Of a DNA stretch of 64,000 bases, positions 9,639 to 19,177 are shown piece after piece. The notes under the pieces were generated by a model that searched no databases, was not told the origin of the DNA, and worked only from the letters and a program-made list of their open reading frames with translations. Both the position numbers and the translations under genes were made by a program. Every line of letters starts with the position of its first letter. The first letter of the stretch is position 1. This DNA is from Caldichromatium japonicum (GTDB lineage: Bacteria; Pseudomonadota; Gammaproteobacteria; Chromatiales; Chromatiaceae), in contig NZ_CP048029.1 in NCBI RefSeq assembly GCF_011290485.1, positions 310,001 through 374,000 on the forward strand. Direction: 5' to 3'.

Positions 9639-10869
9639 AGCTGCCCTCCAGCTCAATCCCGCCCGCCAGAGGTAGTCGGGGTCGGGGACCATCGAGCCCC
9701 ATGAGATGGCGGGCGAGACGATGGCGCGCCGGCGGTGTCAGATCAAGCCCCAGTAGCCCGAGATTGCGCGCCAAGCGCAGCGGCCAGACACTCGGAACGA
9801 AGACCCGGGCTAGGGTGTCCGTGAGCATGGCGGTGAGCTGTTGGTCTCGGCCTCGCCAACGCCGGTAGGCGGCGAGGGTCGCTGAGTCCCCTGGATCTTG
9901 CCCCGCGCGCGCTACCTCGTCCAGGACAGAGGCCAAGGCCGCGACATCGCGCAGACCCAGGTTGAACCCCTGTCCAGCCACTGGGTGCAGGGTATGGGCG
10001 GCATTGCCGATCAGGATCAACCGTTCATGGACCGTCTGGCCGAGGAAACGCAGCTTGAGGGAATGAACCTGACGCAGCGAGGGCAGCCCTAGCCGCCCGA
10101 GACGCCAGCCGAAACGCGCTTGGAGGCGCTCAACGAATGACGCATCATCGAGCGCCATCAGCTCCGGGGTCTGCTCCGGGTGGCAGCACCAGACTACCGA
10201 ATAACGCCCGCCGGTCATGGGCAGGAAGGCCAGGGGCCCGGTGTCGGTGAACCGTTCAAAGGCCCAGCCTGGACGTGGGCGACTGACCTCGACCGTGGTG
10301 ATGACCGCGTCCTGACCATAGTCATGGCCCTCGACCCTGATACCCAAACGCTTGCGTATCCCTGAGTCATGCCCGTCAGCAGCCACGAGCAAGCGGGTGC
10401 TCAGGGTCTGGCGCTGGCCGGCCAGTTCGATTTCAAGCTCGACCCTGCCAGGTCGTACATAATGATGGGCAAGACGAGCGGGGCGGAAGATCTTGAGACC
10501 GGTGCTCGTTTCGAGCGCCCCTTCGATGGCACGCTCGATCACCCGCGCCGGGGTCACATAGCCCAGGGCCTCGACACCTTCCTCCCGATGGTTGATGCGG
10601 GTGAACCCGCAAGCGCCGCGCTCCGAGACATGGACACAGCGGATCGGTTCGGCCAGGGGCGCGATCGCCGGCCATAGACCTGTACCGCCCAGGATTTGCC
10701 GGCTACCCAAGGACAGGGCGATCACCCGATCGTCTGGGCCGGGTTGATGAGGCGGGCCGGCAGGTGTCGATTCAATCAAGGCCATCTTAAGCGGTAAGTG
10801 GCGCAAGGCGCAGGCCAGACTCCCTCCGACCAGACCCCTGCCTGCGATCACCACATCGAAATCAGTCAT
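9631..10869 (-). CDS. ubiH: 2-octaprenyl-6-methoxyphenol hydroxylase UbiH
   Basis: 412 residues from ATG 10869, two bases after the pepP stop. FAD-binding GRGLVGG near the N-terminus, HDYGQDAV centrally and [22 protein letters not shown] near residue 290. The Asn in IGNAAHT is characteristic of UbiH proteins as opposed to the GDAAH of UbiI/F. Translation is probably coupled within ygfB-pepP-ubiH-ubiI. A TTG two codons upstream is a weaker start. Confidence 0.92.
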   Translation of the reverse strand: MTDFDVVIAGRGLVGGSLACALRHLPLKMALIESTPAGPPHQPGPDDRVIALSLGSRQILGGTGLWPAIAPLAEPIRCVHVSERGACGFTRINHREEGVEALGYVTPARVIERAIEGALETSTGLKIFRPARLAHHYVRPGRVELEIELAGQRQTLSTRLLVAADGHDSGIRKRLGIRVEGHDYGQDAVITTVEVSRPRPGWAFERFTDTGPLAFLPMTGGRYSVVWCCHPEQTPELMALDDASFVERLQARFGWRLGRLGLPSLRQVHSLKLRFLGQTVHERLILIGNAAHTLHPVAGQGFNLGLRDVAALASVLDEVARAGQDPGDSATLAAYRRWRGRDQQLTAMLTDTLARVFVPSVWPLRLARNLGLLGLDLTPPARHRLARHLMGLDGPRPRLPLAGGIELEGSYG

Positions 10870-10871
10870 CC

Positions 10872-12179
10872 TCAACCTCGCTGCATCAGCTGCTCGATCG
10901 CCTCTGGGTCCTTAGGGACTGCATCTGACAGGATCTCATGGCCCTCCTCGGTGATCAGGACCGTATCCTCGATCCGCACCCCGATGCCCCGATACTCCTC
11001 GGGGACCGCCTCGATCTGTGGCAGATACAGCCCAGGCTCGACTGTGAAGACCATGCCCGGCTCGAGTTTGCGCCATTCGCCATCACGCTGATAGTCGCCG
11101 ACGTCATGGACATCCATCCCCAGCCAGTGGCCGGTACGATGCATGTAATAGGGCTTATAGGCCTCGTCCTTGATGAGCTGTTTCGGATCGCCGTCCAAGA
11201 TACCCAGCTCGACTAGCCCTTTGGTTAGGACCTTGAGCGCCGCCTCATGCGGTTCGTTCCAGCGGCGTCCGGGGATAGCGCGTTTGAGCGCCGCCTGCTG
11301 GGCCTTGAGCACCCATTCATAGATCTGGCGTTGCGCCGGCGTGAAGCGGCCATTGACCGGAAAGGTGCGGGTGATATCCGAGGCATAACCGGACAGCTCG
11401 CAACCGGCATCGACCAGGACCAGATCGCCATCGCGCAGCTCGGCGGCGTTTTCAATATAGTGTAAAACACAGGCGTGGGCACCGCCGGCCACAATGCTGG
11501 GATAGGCGAGCTCGGATGCCCCGGCGAGCGCGCAGCGATAGCGGAACTCGGCTGCCAAACGGTCTTCGGTCAGACCTGGGCGGCATAGGCGCATCAGTTT
11601 GAGATGCGCCTGCGCCGAGATGCGCGCAGCGCGGCGCAGGATAGCGATCTCGGCGGCGCTTTTTTTGAGACGCTGCTCGTGTAGGATCGAGCCGAGGTCG
11701 ATCAAGACCTCTGGCGCCCTGGTACCGCTGCGTGCCTTGGCACGCACCTGACGCACCCAGCCCATGACCCGGTTGTCGAGATCGGTATTCGTTCCGATGG
11801 GATAGTACAGACGCTTGCAGCCCTCGATCAGCTTGGGCATCTCCTCGTCAAGGGCGCCCATAGGATGGGACTGATCGGCGCCGAAGCGCTTGATTGCGCC
11901 CTCTGGCCCAATGCGCATGCCATCCCATTGCTCGCGTTCGGGATCGCGTGGACGGCAAAATAAAATAAATTCCCCCTCTTTGCGCTTCTGGACAAGGACA
12001 CACCAGGCGTCCGGTTCGGGAAAGCCGGTGAGATAGCTAAAGTCACTATCCTGGCGGAAGGGATAGTGCACATCGCGATTGCGTAGCCTCTCCGAGGCTG
12101 CAGGGAGGATAACGATAGACTGGGGTCCGATCGCCTTGACAAGCCGTCGGCGGCGACGCAGGTATTCGGCAGGGGTCAT
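10872..12179 (-). CDS. pepP: Xaa-Pro aminopeptidase II (PepP)
   Basis: 435 residues, matching PepP. It removes N-terminal residues preceding proline. The pita-bread metallopeptidase motifs are visible: LVDAGCE and SDITRTFPV (two Asp ligands), [12 protein letters not shown] (His ligand), FTVEPGLY and [10 protein letters not shown] (Glu ligands). The N-terminal domain carries [18 protein letters not shown]. The start overlaps the ygfB-family stop (ATGA). Operon order ygfB-pepP-ubiH-ubiI is conserved in gammaproteobacteria. Confidence 0.95.
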   Translation of the reverse strand: MTPAEYLRRRRRLVKAIGPQSIVILPAASERLRNRDVHYPFRQDSDFSYLTGFPEPDAWCVLVQKRKEGEFILFCRPRDPEREQWDGMRIGPEGAIKRFGADQSHPMGALDEEMPKLIEGCKRLYYPIGTNTDLDNRVMGWVRQVRAKARSGTRAPEVLIDLGSILHEQRLKKSAAEIAILRRAARISAQAHLKLMRLCRPGLTEDRLAAEFRYRCALAGASELAYPSIVAGGAHACVLHYIENAAELRDGDLVLVDAGCELSGYASDITRTFPVNGRFTPAQRQIYEWVLKAQQAALKRAIPGRRWNEPHEAALKVLTKGLVELGILDGDPKQLIKDEAYKPYYMHRTGHWLGMDVHDVGDYQRDGEWRKLEPGMVFTVEPGLYLPQIEAVPEEYRGIGVRIEDTVLITEEGHEILSDAVPKDPEAIEQLMQRG

Positions 12180-12757
12180 GACGAAGCGATGGGCGTTGGG
12201 GCTGTCTGCTTGGCCGATGTCTGCTCAGCGTGGAGCAACATCACGGCCACGCGCACGAACTCGATGAGCTCGGCGAGTGCTTGTTCGTTATCCTCGCTGT
12301 CGTCGAGCTGGCCGAGATCCATCTGGGTGATGGCCGTGAGATCGGCGATGATCTCACGCCCCTGGGCAGAGCAGTCGGCGATGCCGAGGCTATGCAGACC
12401 CAGTCCATATAAAAAGCCCCGCGTCCAATCGTAAAGCCACAAGGCCCGTTCGCGCAGGGGTGCCGAGTCGTCAGGGGAGGGGAGATCCAAGACTCGCTCA
12501 GGGGCTTGAAAATGGGCAGAGATGCCCGCTGCCCACTCGCATAAGACGACTCGCCCCGTATCCGGCGAGGGCGGGTTATTGTCGCCTGCGGGTATGATCT
12601 GATCTAGCCAAACATCCACAGCCTTGGGTTCACCGGCGCAGATGAGGCCGCAGAGCATACCGTGGGCCTCACTGAGGGTCGGGCAGAGGCAGCCCGACTC
12701 GAGATAACGCGCGATATCAGGGACGAGGGTATCCGTAGCAACCTCCTGAGAGTGCAC
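12176..12757 (-). CDS. ygfB: YgfB/UPF0149 family protein
   Basis: About 193 residues from a GTG at 12757. The UPF0149 core EAHGMLCGLICAG is followed by the conserved LYDWTRGFLYGLGLHSLG block and an acidic end (LDDSEDNEQALAELIEFVRV). The function of the family is poorly known. The frame remains open to an ATG at 12904, but that would overlap the divergent zapB-like start. The GTG places the N-terminus where family members begin. An AGGAGG lies just inside the GTG with no standard start after it, so the true start is unsettled. Confidence 0.85.
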   Translation of the reverse strand: MHSQEVATDTLVPDIARYLESGCLCPTLSEAHGMLCGLICAGEPKAVDVWLDQIIPAGDNNPPSPDTGRVVLCEWAAGISAHFQAPERVLDLPSPDDSAPLRERALWLYDWTRGFLYGLGLHSLGIADCSAQGREIIADLTAITQMDLGQLDDSEDNEQALAELIEFVRVAVMLLHAEQTSAKQTAPTPIASS

Positions 12758-12862
12758 CCGCGGATGTTGGGAGACGACGCTGCCATCATAGCACGGCCCT
12801 GGCGGATTGACCGCCCGCAAAGCCCCTTCTATAGTGAGTACACTCTTACGGAGTCTCCGACC

Positions 12863-13072
12863 TTGGCCAAATTCGATCTCGATCGATTTGAACACTGTGT
12901 GCATGCCCTGATTCGCTTAAACGAGAGCCTGAAAGACGAAAACGCTTCCTTGCGCGCGCATCAGGCGTTGCTTTTGGCCGAGCGCGCTGAGCTCATCGGA
13001 AAAAACGAACAGGCGCGCACCCGCCTTGAGGCTATGCTGTTGCGACTGCGCGCGATGGAGGAACATCTGTGA
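12863..13072 (+). CDS. ZapB-like small coiled-coil protein (TIGR02449 family)
   Basis: 69 residues starting at TTG 12863, with a GGAG element 7-10 bp upstream. Almost wholly predicted coiled coil (DENASLRAHQALLLAERAEL), rich in Leu, Glu and Arg. Members of this family are always found just before zapA in Chromatiales and pseudomonads and are thought to act with ZapA at the FtsZ ring. Its stop overlaps the zapA start by four bases (GTGA), so the two are probably translated together. Confidence 0.85.
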   Translation: MAKFDLDRFEHCVHALIRLNESLKDENASLRAHQALLLAERAELIGKNEQARTRLEAMLLRLRAMEEHL

Positions 13073-13452
13073 TCGAAGAGCCGTTGCAACTGACCATCAA
13101 GATCCTCGACAAGGAATATCGGATCGCTTGCGAGTTCCATGAACAGGACGATTTAAAGGCATCGGCGCGACTGCTTGACAACCGCATGCGTGAGATTCGC
13201 CAGACGGGTCGCGTGGTTGGCACCGATCGCATCGCTGTGATGGCGGCACTCAATATCGCCTATGACCTCATTCAGCTACAACGCGCCTGCGCCGGTACTG
13301 AAAATGAGCTCAATCGTCGTCTGCAACAATTACAAGAGCGGGTCAATCAGGCCCTTGCAGGCGAAAGGGATGAACTCTGCGAACCTCCTCGGTTCGATCA
13401 GCCTGAGCCCGTATCTCAATCCGCACTGGACGCCCCGCGCGAAAAGGTATAG
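13069..13452 (+). CDS. zapA: Cell division protein ZapA
   Basis: 127 residues, GTG start overlapping the previous stop. The N-terminal ZapA globular domain (LTIKILDKEYRIACE) is followed by DDLKASARLLDNRMREI and a helical dimerisation coil from about residue 58, including TDRIAVMAALNIAYDL. ZapA bundles FtsZ protofilaments at the division site. The C-terminal ~30 residues are low-complexity and specific to this organism. 6S RNA begins ~14 bp after the stop, as in E. coli. Confidence 0.95.
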   Translation: MIEEPLQLTIKILDKEYRIACEFHEQDDLKASARLLDNRMREIRQTGRVVGTDRIAVMAALNIAYDLIQLQRACAGTENELNRRLQQLQERVNQALAGERDELCEPPRFDQPEPVSQSALDAPREKV

Positions 13453-13465
13453 CCTAGTCCTTAAG

Positions 13466-13655
13466 ACACCCCCTGCGGTGTGCGTCAGCGGCCTGGGTAT
13501 ATTCTTGAGCCTAATCCTTACCCAGGGGATGCGAGTGTGTGCAGCCAGTGTGCAAGTCCGCCGCCGAGCGGAAAGCCTTAAGGCCACGCCGACCGTCCCC
13601 CCTTGAACCTCGCGGTTCAAGAACAAAGGCAGGCAGCGCCACCAGCGGGGGGTGT
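13466..13655 (+). ncRNA. ssrS: 6S RNA (SsrS)
   Basis: The gap between zapA and ygfA is the conserved genomic home of 6S RNA. The 5' end (13466-13480) pairs with 13640-13655 to form the closing stem (ACACCCCCTGC with GCGGGGGGTGT). The segment GAAAGCCTTAAGGC at 13571 and the hairpin CTTGAACCTCGCGGTTCAAG at 13602-13621 match landmarks of the gammaproteobacterial 3' half. The RNA mimics an open promoter and sequesters sigma-70 RNA polymerase. Ends are estimated from the terminal stem. Confidence 0.88.
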
Positions 13656-13667
13656 CTGTTTTCCCGA

Positions 13668-14258
13668 ATGCAGAATAGCAGTCAACTCAGACAGGTCTTG
13701 CGTACCGCGCGGCGCGCCCTTTCCCCAAGTCTTCAACGCCTTCATGCCCGAAGGCTGGCTAGGCATTTGGGCAAACATCCATTTTTCCTCCGCGCCCGTC
13801 GTTTGGCATTGTATTGGCCGGCAGATGGCGAGATCGATCCGCGCCCCGTGCTGGATCGGCCTCATGCCCGCGCCAAGCATGTCTATCTCCCTGTCTTAAA
13901 CCCGCTGGGCCGGTCTAAATCCCTGTGGTTCGCCCGCTATCGCCCGGACGGACCACTGCGCTTCAACCGTTTTGGTATTCCTGAACCGCATCAATGCGGG
14001 CGGCAGCTCATTCCGATACGTCACCTCGATCTCATCATCCTGCCTCTGGTCGGTTTTGACGCTCACGGTAACCGTCTAGGTATGGGCGGCGGCTTTTATG
14101 ACCGCACCCTGGCCTATCGGCGGCGTTATACCCATTGGCAGCGCCCGCGTCTGGTCGGTGTTGCCCATGAATGCCAGCGGGTAGAGCACATCGAGGCCAA
14201 GCCTTGGGACATTCGGCTTGATATGATCCTAACCGAAGCGGGTTGTTATCTACCTTGA
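13668..14258 (+). CDS. ygfA: 5-formyltetrahydrofolate cyclo-ligase (YgfA)
   Basis: 196 residues from ATG 13668, 13 bp after the 6S RNA. The enzyme uses ATP to convert 5-formyl-THF to 5,10-methenyl-THF. The C-terminal signature LIILPLVGFDAHGNRLGMGGGFYDRTL is recognisable in pieces (PLVGFDAHG, GMGGGFYDR). In many bacteria it is expressed from the ssrS transcript, which the layout here suggests too. Longer readings would run through the 6S RNA and are rejected. Confidence 0.93.
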   Translation: MQNSSQLRQVLRTARRALSPSLQRLHARRLARHLGKHPFFLRARRLALYWPADGEIDPRPVLDRPHARAKHVYLPVLNPLGRSKSLWFARYRPDGPLRFNRFGIPEPHQCGRQLIPIRHLDLIILPLVGFDAHGNRLGMGGGFYDRTLAYRRRYTHWQRPRLVGVAHECQRVEHIEAKPWDIRLDMILTEAGCYLP

Positions 14259-14347
14259 TAGCGGTTCGGTGACACATGACTTAAACCAGGGATCGCAGCC
14301 ATGACTAGCTTTCGCCTGGGGTTTAACAATAGGAGGACGCGCAGCGT

Positions 14348-15007
14348 ATGTATCAAGACGAGCTCAAGAAACAGGCAGCGGAGGCGGCGCTCGACTATGT
14401 CGAAGGCGGCGTGATCGGCGTTGGGACCGGCTCGACCGTGAATCATTTCATCGCCGCCTTGGCGCGCATCTGCCATCGGATCGAGGGTGCAGTGTCCAGC
14501 TCCGAGGCCTCAACCGAGCGCCTGAAACAGCATGGGATCCCTGTTTTGGATCTCAATGCCGTAGGTGAGCTGGGACTCTATGTGGATGGGGCGGATGAAG
14601 CCAATCATCAACTTGAGTTGATCAAGGGCGGCGGCGGAGCGCTGACCCGCGAAAAGATCGTCGCTGCGGCCAGCCGCCGGTTTGTGTGTATCGCCGATGA
14701 GAGCAAACTGGTTGAGGTCTTAGGACGCTTTCCCTTGCCGGTCGAGGTGATCCCTATGGCGCGCAGTTTCGTGGCGCGTGAATTGGTCAGATTGGGCGGG
14801 ACGCCGGTATGGCGCGAGGGTTTTGTTACCGATAATGGTAATGTCATCCTGGATGTACAGGGTCTAAGTATCCACGACCCCAAGGCGCTCGAACAACAGA
14901 TCAATAATATCCCTGGGGTAGTGACGGTCGGGATCTTTGCCTTGCGCCCAGCCGATGTCTTGATCCTGGGCACGCAAAACGGTCCACAGACCATCGCGCG
15001 CAGCTGA
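14348..15007 (+). CDS. rpiA: Ribose-5-phosphate isomerase A
   Basis: 219 residues, exactly the family length. Motifs [19 protein letters not shown] and the catalytic-loop [12 protein letters not shown] are intact. It interconverts ribose-5-phosphate and ribulose-5-phosphate in the pentose phosphate and Calvin pathways. A TAGGAGGA ribosome site lies at 14331-14338, some 9-10 bp before the ATG. It is the last gene of the zapA-ygfA-rpiA run and is followed by a tandem repeat and a strong terminator. Confidence 0.96.
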   Translation: MYQDELKKQAAEAALDYVEGGVIGVGTGSTVNHFIAALARICHRIEGAVSSSEASTERLKQHGIPVLDLNAVGELGLYVDGADEANHQLELIKGGGGALTREKIVAAASRRFVCIADESKLVEVLGRFPLPVEVIPMARSFVARELVRLGGTPVWREGFVTDNGNVILDVQGLSIHDPKALEQQINNIPGVVTVGIFALRPADVLILGTQNGPQTIARS

Positions 15008-15010
15008 GGG

Positions 15011-15050
15011 ATTTGATGACATAAAAAGGGGTTTGATGACATAAAAAGGC
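15011..15050. repeat. 20-bp tandem duplication after rpiA
   Basis: Two adjacent 20-bp units, 15011-15030 and 15031-15050, share TTTGATGACATAAAAAGG and differ only in their end bases. The second unit runs into the terminator stem. No function is evident; it looks like a slippage duplication. Confidence 0.8.
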
Positions 15051-15076
15051 GCGGGGCTTTTAAAGCCCCGCGCCTT
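15046..15076. terminator. Bidirectional hairpin terminator between rpiA and porin gene
   Basis: A near-perfect palindrome, AAGGCGCGGGGCTTT and its complement around position 15060, with A-rich sequence on the left and T/A-rich bases in the loop. It lies between the convergent rpiA and porin genes and could end both transcripts. Confidence 0.85.
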
Positions 15077-15107
15077 AGGTGTATCCCGTATTTCGGGAGC
15101 GGCAGGA

Positions 15108-16235
15108 TCAGAAGTTATGGATCATGCCGATTGAGAAACCATCCCAGTCTGTGTTTGGAAGGTCGTCGTTGGTCTGGGTATAAAGGATATAGGCCTTGGT
15201 GCGTTTGCTCAGGTTGTGATCAAAAGCGACCGCCCAGGTGTAATAGTCGCCATCAATGGCATCCCGCACATTCTTGGGTGCGCCGGGCGGGACGCGACCG
15301 TCGCGGTTACCATTGCCATACATGGCCTTGATCATGTTGTTGCCGAAGCTGTAACCAGCCTGGATCTGCCAGAGCTTCAGCGAGTCGTTCGTGGTGGCCG
15401 GGCTGATCTGGCCCCTGGGCAGATCGGATTGCTCCTCATAGATACCTGCCAAGGTGAAACCGTTCCAGTCGAGCATCCCTAAGCCAACGCGCCACTTAGT
15501 ATAGTCATCAGCGACATAGCTTGGTGAAAGCCGATTACTGCTGACTGCGGTATTCATGAACAGCTCGTTGCTGAGCGACTCATAGGCCAGAGAGGCGTAG
15601 AAGGGGCCATTGCTATAGATGCCTGCGATCGAGTAGGCCTCGGCCAAGGTATCTGAATTGAGGTTTTCGCCATAGCCCGCCGTCGAGGCACCGCCGGCAT
15701 GGACAGCTCCGGCAAGCTGGAAGCCGGAAAGATTCGGGCTTACATAGGCAATGGCGTTGTCAGCGCGGATATCGTCAAATTTGGCCGTGCCGTTGTAGTC
15801 CGCCATTGTATCGGAGAAGAGGTCGAGCTTTGCGGTCGAGTTTTTGTAGGGGGTATCGTTGCGACCGACCACGAAGGTACCCCAATCGCCGGTCAAACCG
15901 GCGAAGCTGTTGCGCATCGTGATGCTATCATCTGCTCCCGATGCAGCGTTGCCCCTGGTGCTCTCTTCGGTCATCCTAATACCGAACTCGACCTGGTAGA
16001 TGGCCTTGAGCCCATTGCCCAGGTCCTCGGAGCCCTTGACACCGATCCGGTTGGCGCGGCTTTCGCCCGGGATCGCACCACGACCGTTCAGCCCCCAGCC
16101 CTTAAAACCGGTACCTTCGACATCTGCCCAGTCGATCGACATATGCAGCTTGCCATAGAGGATGGCATCGGCCGTTGCAGCAACTGGGGCAACCATCGTG
16201 GCAGCGACTGCTAGGGTTAGAAGTTTTTTCTTCAT
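15108..16235 (-). CDS. Outer-membrane porin (Gram-negative general porin family)
   Basis: 375 residues from ATG 16235, with a GGAG ribosome site 8-9 bp upstream. Sec signal peptide MKKKLLTLAVAATMVAPVAATADA, mature N-terminus beginning ILYGKLHMSID. The periplasmic-turn and beta-strand pattern (RIGVKGSEDLGNGLKAIYQVE) is that of 16-stranded trimeric porins of the OmpC-like superfamily, and the protein ends in Phe (GMIHNF), the Bam recognition signal. It is a diffusion channel; substrate preference cannot be read. Confidence 0.93.
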   Translation of the reverse strand: MKKKLLTLAVAATMVAPVAATADAILYGKLHMSIDWADVEGTGFKGWGLNGRGAIPGESRANRIGVKGSEDLGNGLKAIYQVEFGIRMTEESTRGNAASGADDSITMRNSFAGLTGDWGTFVVGRNDTPYKNSTAKLDLFSDTMADYNGTAKFDDIRADNAIAYVSPNLSGFQLAGAVHAGGASTAGYGENLNSDTLAEAYSIAGIYSNGPFYASLAYESLSNELFMNTAVSSNRLSPSYVADDYTKWRVGLGMLDWNGFTLAGIYEEQSDLPRGQISPATTNDSLKLWQIQAGYSFGNNMIKAMYGNGNRDGRVPPGAPKNVRDAIDGDYYTWAVAFDHNLSKRTKAYILYTQTNDDLPNTDWDGFSIGMIHNF

Positions 16236-16515
16236 AAGAATTCTCCGGTGTTGTGAATTTGTCTCGTTTGACTGCAGAAACCGCGCGCAATCATGCTTTG
16301 CGTTGTGAACTATAGAGCACCGAATGGCGTTTTGCAACAGATTAGGCTAAAAAAGACACACTGGCATTTACTGTTTTTTTTTTGCAACAACTGGAATTGA
16401 TGGCAGGACATGCTACAGCCTAAGTGCGGCAGATGCTCAAGCCTGAGTCGTCCTGGCTGCCTTGTTAATCGAGAGGTGCCATGCTGTGTCTAACCTGTGT
16501 CTAAATAGACCCAAC
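16236..16515 (-). promoter_or_regulatory. Porin upstream region
   Basis: A 280-bp non-coding stretch between the porin start and the left end of the IS1182-type element. It is AT-richer than its surroundings and holds a run of ten T around 16373-16382. A promoter for the porin is expected here, but no specific -35/-10 pair stands out by eye. Confidence 0.45.
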
Positions 16516-18178
16516 GAAACTGTCTAAAAACCGTTTTTCGCGGAGCGAAACCTGCCTGGGGCGGCTGGCGCGGCGGGGTGAGGGGGCATGCCAGGCGGTT
16601 GGGGCAGAGATTTGCTCTCGTTCTCGGCTAATTCAACGTCCCAAACACGCAGATTTTACCAATATTGTGCACCAGTGCGTACAATCTCCATTGTACATCC
16701 ACTTTGGCTTTCGAGCGCAGCGTGAAGCGGTTCATGTGTTTGTGAACGCAAATGTTCGCAAAGACCGGCTCGACCATCGCTAAACGGCGGGCGTAAATCT
16801 TCTTGCCCTGTGGACTGTCAATTTTGGCCTTCATCTCGTCGAGCAGATTGGGCGGCTGCGCGGTCGGAACGGAGAGATAGCGGCGGGAAGCGGAGGGCTT
16901 GCTCAGGCAGCGTTCGCGCAGCGGACAGGCGGCGCAGTCCTGGGGGCGGGCGTGGTAGACGTCGTAGATGCGATAGCGGTTGCGCTGGCTGCGGGCGTGC
17001 AGGGTCAGTTCCCGCCCCTGGGGACAGAGATACCGTTGTCGGTCGGGGTCGAACGTGAAATCCGTCAGCGAGAAGGGCGCTTCCTTCTGCTGTCCACCCT
17101 TGAAACGGTCTCGATCGGCGAAGCGCTCATCGCGTTTGCGGAACTGGATGTCGGGGATGTAGGCGTCCACTCCTTCAGTCTGGCAGAACGTCAGGCTTTC
17201 CACACTATGATAGTTGCTGTCTGCGGTCAGGGTCTTGCCCTGAAAGAAGGTCTCGTCCTTGCCAATCGCCTTGAGATTCTTTTTCGCACCCGTCAACATC
17301 GGCTCGAGATTGTCGTGGTCCTGGGTGGCGAAGGCTTCGGCGGCGAGGATGATTTGATGTTTGGAATCGACCAGCGCCTGCGCGTTGTAGCCCTGCACGA
17401 CGCCGTGGGCGGTGGGCATCTTGACCGATTCGTTGTCCACGGCGTTGCTCTGGATTTCTTTGCCGTCGCTGCCCGTCTTGGGCTGTTCGCTCTGCAGGAA
17501 CTGCTCCAACCGTTCGACTGCCCGCTGCAGGCGTCTCTCGCGCTGCTGCTGGCGTTCCAACTCGACCTCCGGCTGGGCGTCTGCCATCGCCTGCTGCAGT
17601 TTCTCCTGCAACTTATCGCGCTTGCGCTTGAGTTCGTCGAAGGTGCCGCTCCACTCTTTGGAGACGTTGGCGGAGAGTTTGACCCCGTCCAGGCTGAAGT
17701 GCGAGCCGCCGAGCAGGTTCATCTCTTCGCACACCAGCAGGACGTCGCAGAAGAGGCTCTCGATTTCTTCCTGCATGGTTGAGACGAAGTTGGCGATGGT
17801 GCTGTGGTCGGGGGAATAGCCGCAGGCGAGCGCGATGAAGGTGACGTTTTCGACGCAGGCGCGCTCGATTTGTCGGGAACTGAGCAAGCCGCGGGCGTAA
17901 GCCAGCAAAATGACTTTGAGCAGGATTCTGGGGTGAATGGCGGTTGCGCCGGTTTCGTCGTTGTTGTAGCGCTGGTCGAAGACCGAAAGGTCCATGTGCT
18001 TTTCGACCACTTCGTGAATGGTGTGCTCCAGGCTGCCGGGGAGGATCTGGTTTTCGAGGGAGATGGGCAGCATGACCATCTGGTCGTAGTTGCAGGGTTT
18101 GAATTTTGGCATGGGGTCACCTCTGCCAGAGTAAACCCCAATCGTTTAAGGTGGATTCGCCCCTTTTTCGACAGTTTC
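16516..18178 (-). mobile_element. IS1182-family insertion sequence (complete, ~1.66 kb)
   Basis: The element contains one full-length transposase. Imperfect terminal inverted repeats are seen at 16516-16532 (GAAACTGTCTAAAAACC) and, inverted, at 18162-18178 (GAAACTGTCGAAAAAGG), matching at 14 of 15 inner positions. Both flanks carry AAC directly outside the repeats (16513-16515 and 18179-18181), a possible 3-bp target duplication. It sits between the porin upstream region and rph. Confidence 0.8.
16628..18112 (-). CDS. IS1182 family transposase
   Basis: 494 residues, uninterrupted. The N-terminal domain (SLEHTIHEVVEKHMDLSVFD, then HPRILLKVILLAYARGLLSSRQIE) and the DDE-type core with FSLDGVKLSAN, ADSNYHS and the cysteine cluster ACPLRERCL are those of IS1182/IS1380-like transposases. 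A long charged helix (residues ~170-215, KRKRDKLQEKLQQAM...) separates them. The reading frame is intact, so the element may still be active. Codon use is plainer than that of neighbouring genes. Confidence 0.93.
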   Translation of the reverse strand: MPKFKPCNYDQMVMLPISLENQILPGSLEHTIHEVVEKHMDLSVFDQRYNNDETGATAIHPRILLKVILLAYARGLLSSRQIERACVENVTFIALACGYSPDHSTIANFVSTMQEEIESLFCDVLLVCEEMNLLGGSHFSLDGVKLSANVSKEWSGTFDELKRKRDKLQEKLQQAMADAQPEVELERQQQRERRLQRAVERLEQFLQSEQPKTGSDGKEIQSNAVDNESVKMPTAHGVVQGYNAQALVDSKHQIILAAEAFATQDHDNLEPMLTGAKKNLKAIGKDETFFQGKTLTADSNYHSVESLTFCQTEGVDAYIPDIQFRKRDERFADRDRFKGGQQKEAPFSLTDFTFDPDRQRYLCPQGRELTLHARSQRNRYRIYDVYHARPQDCAACPLRERCLSKPSASRRYLSVPTAQPPNLLDEMKAKIDSPQGKKIYARRLAMVEPVFANICVHKHMNRFTLRSKAKVDVQWRLYALVHNIGKICVFGTLN

Positions 18179-18431
18179 AACGCCAAGTTTTAAGATATCT
18201 TAGTGCTAAAGTTTTCGCGATACCAGTAAACTGGCTGTACCCAGGGGATCCCGGGCGCTGATGAACTGTCTGGGGCGCCGCGACTGGGCTCAGTGTTGCA
18301 TACCAGGTACACATGCGCCGATCATGGTATGGATCAATGAGTTTCCCGCTCAATGAATGGTTGAGTAGATCGGTTGCGAATAGCTTCTGGAATCTAGAGT
18401 TTTAAGGTATAGATAGGGTGTAAGAAAGCGC

Positions 18432-19151
18432 ATGCGACCTTCTCAACGCCGCCCTGACGAGCTGCGTCTGATCCGTTTCACCCTGGGGTTTACTCGGTAT
18501 GCTGAAGGCTCAGTGCTCGTCGAATTCGGCGATACCCATGTGTTGTGCACCTCCAGTCTCGATCCCAATGTGCCGCCCTTTCTCAAGGGCAAGGGACAGG
18601 GATGGGTAACGGCCGAATACGGGATGCTGCCACGCGCAACCGCCGAACGTACCCCACGCGAGGCAACGCGGGGCAAACAAAGCGGGCGTACTCAGGAGAT
18701 TCAGCGCCTGATTGGGCGCAGTCTCAGGGCGGCGGTGGACCTTAAGGCGCTGGGCGAGCGAACGATTACCCTGGATTGCGATGTGCTTCAGGCCGACGGC
18801 GGGACGCGCACGGCAGCAATCAGCGGCGGCTGGCTGGCCCTGCGCCTGGCGATCAACCGTCTGCTTGACAGTGGTGCATTGACCGTTGATCCGCTTAGGG
18901 CGCAGGTCGCTGCGGTCTCGGTGGGGATCTGGGAGGGGATACCGGTGCTTGATCTCGATTATGCCGAGGATTCGACCGCTGCGACCGATTTGAACCTGGT
19001 GATGGATGAGCAAGGGCGCTTCATCGAGATCCAGGGGACCGCTGAGGCGCAGCCCTTCAGCCGCAATGAACTCGACGCCCTGTTATCCCTGGGGGAGTCG
19101 GGTATCCGCGCCATTCAAGCTGCCCAGTGTGCGGTCTTGAACGGCGGTTGA
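18432..19151 (+). CDS. rph: Ribonuclease PH
   Basis: 239 residues. RNase PH trims tRNA 3' ends by phosphorolysis. Recognised by [43 protein letters not shown] and [17 protein letters not shown], all intact. First gene of a plus-strand run with rdgB. The 250 bp upstream, out to the IS end, must hold its promoter. Confidence 0.97.
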   Translation: MRPSQRRPDELRLIRFTLGFTRYAEGSVLVEFGDTHVLCTSSLDPNVPPFLKGKGQGWVTAEYGMLPRATAERTPREATRGKQSGRTQEIQRLIGRSLRAAVDLKALGERTITLDCDVLQADGGTRTAAISGGWLALRLAINRLLDSGALTVDPLRAQVAAVSVGIWEGIPVLDLDYAEDSTAATDLNLVMDEQGRFIEIQGTAEAQPFSRNELDALLSLGESGIRAIQAAQCAVLNGG

Positions 19152-19177
19152 GCCTCCTCTGAATCGAGTTCAGGAAG

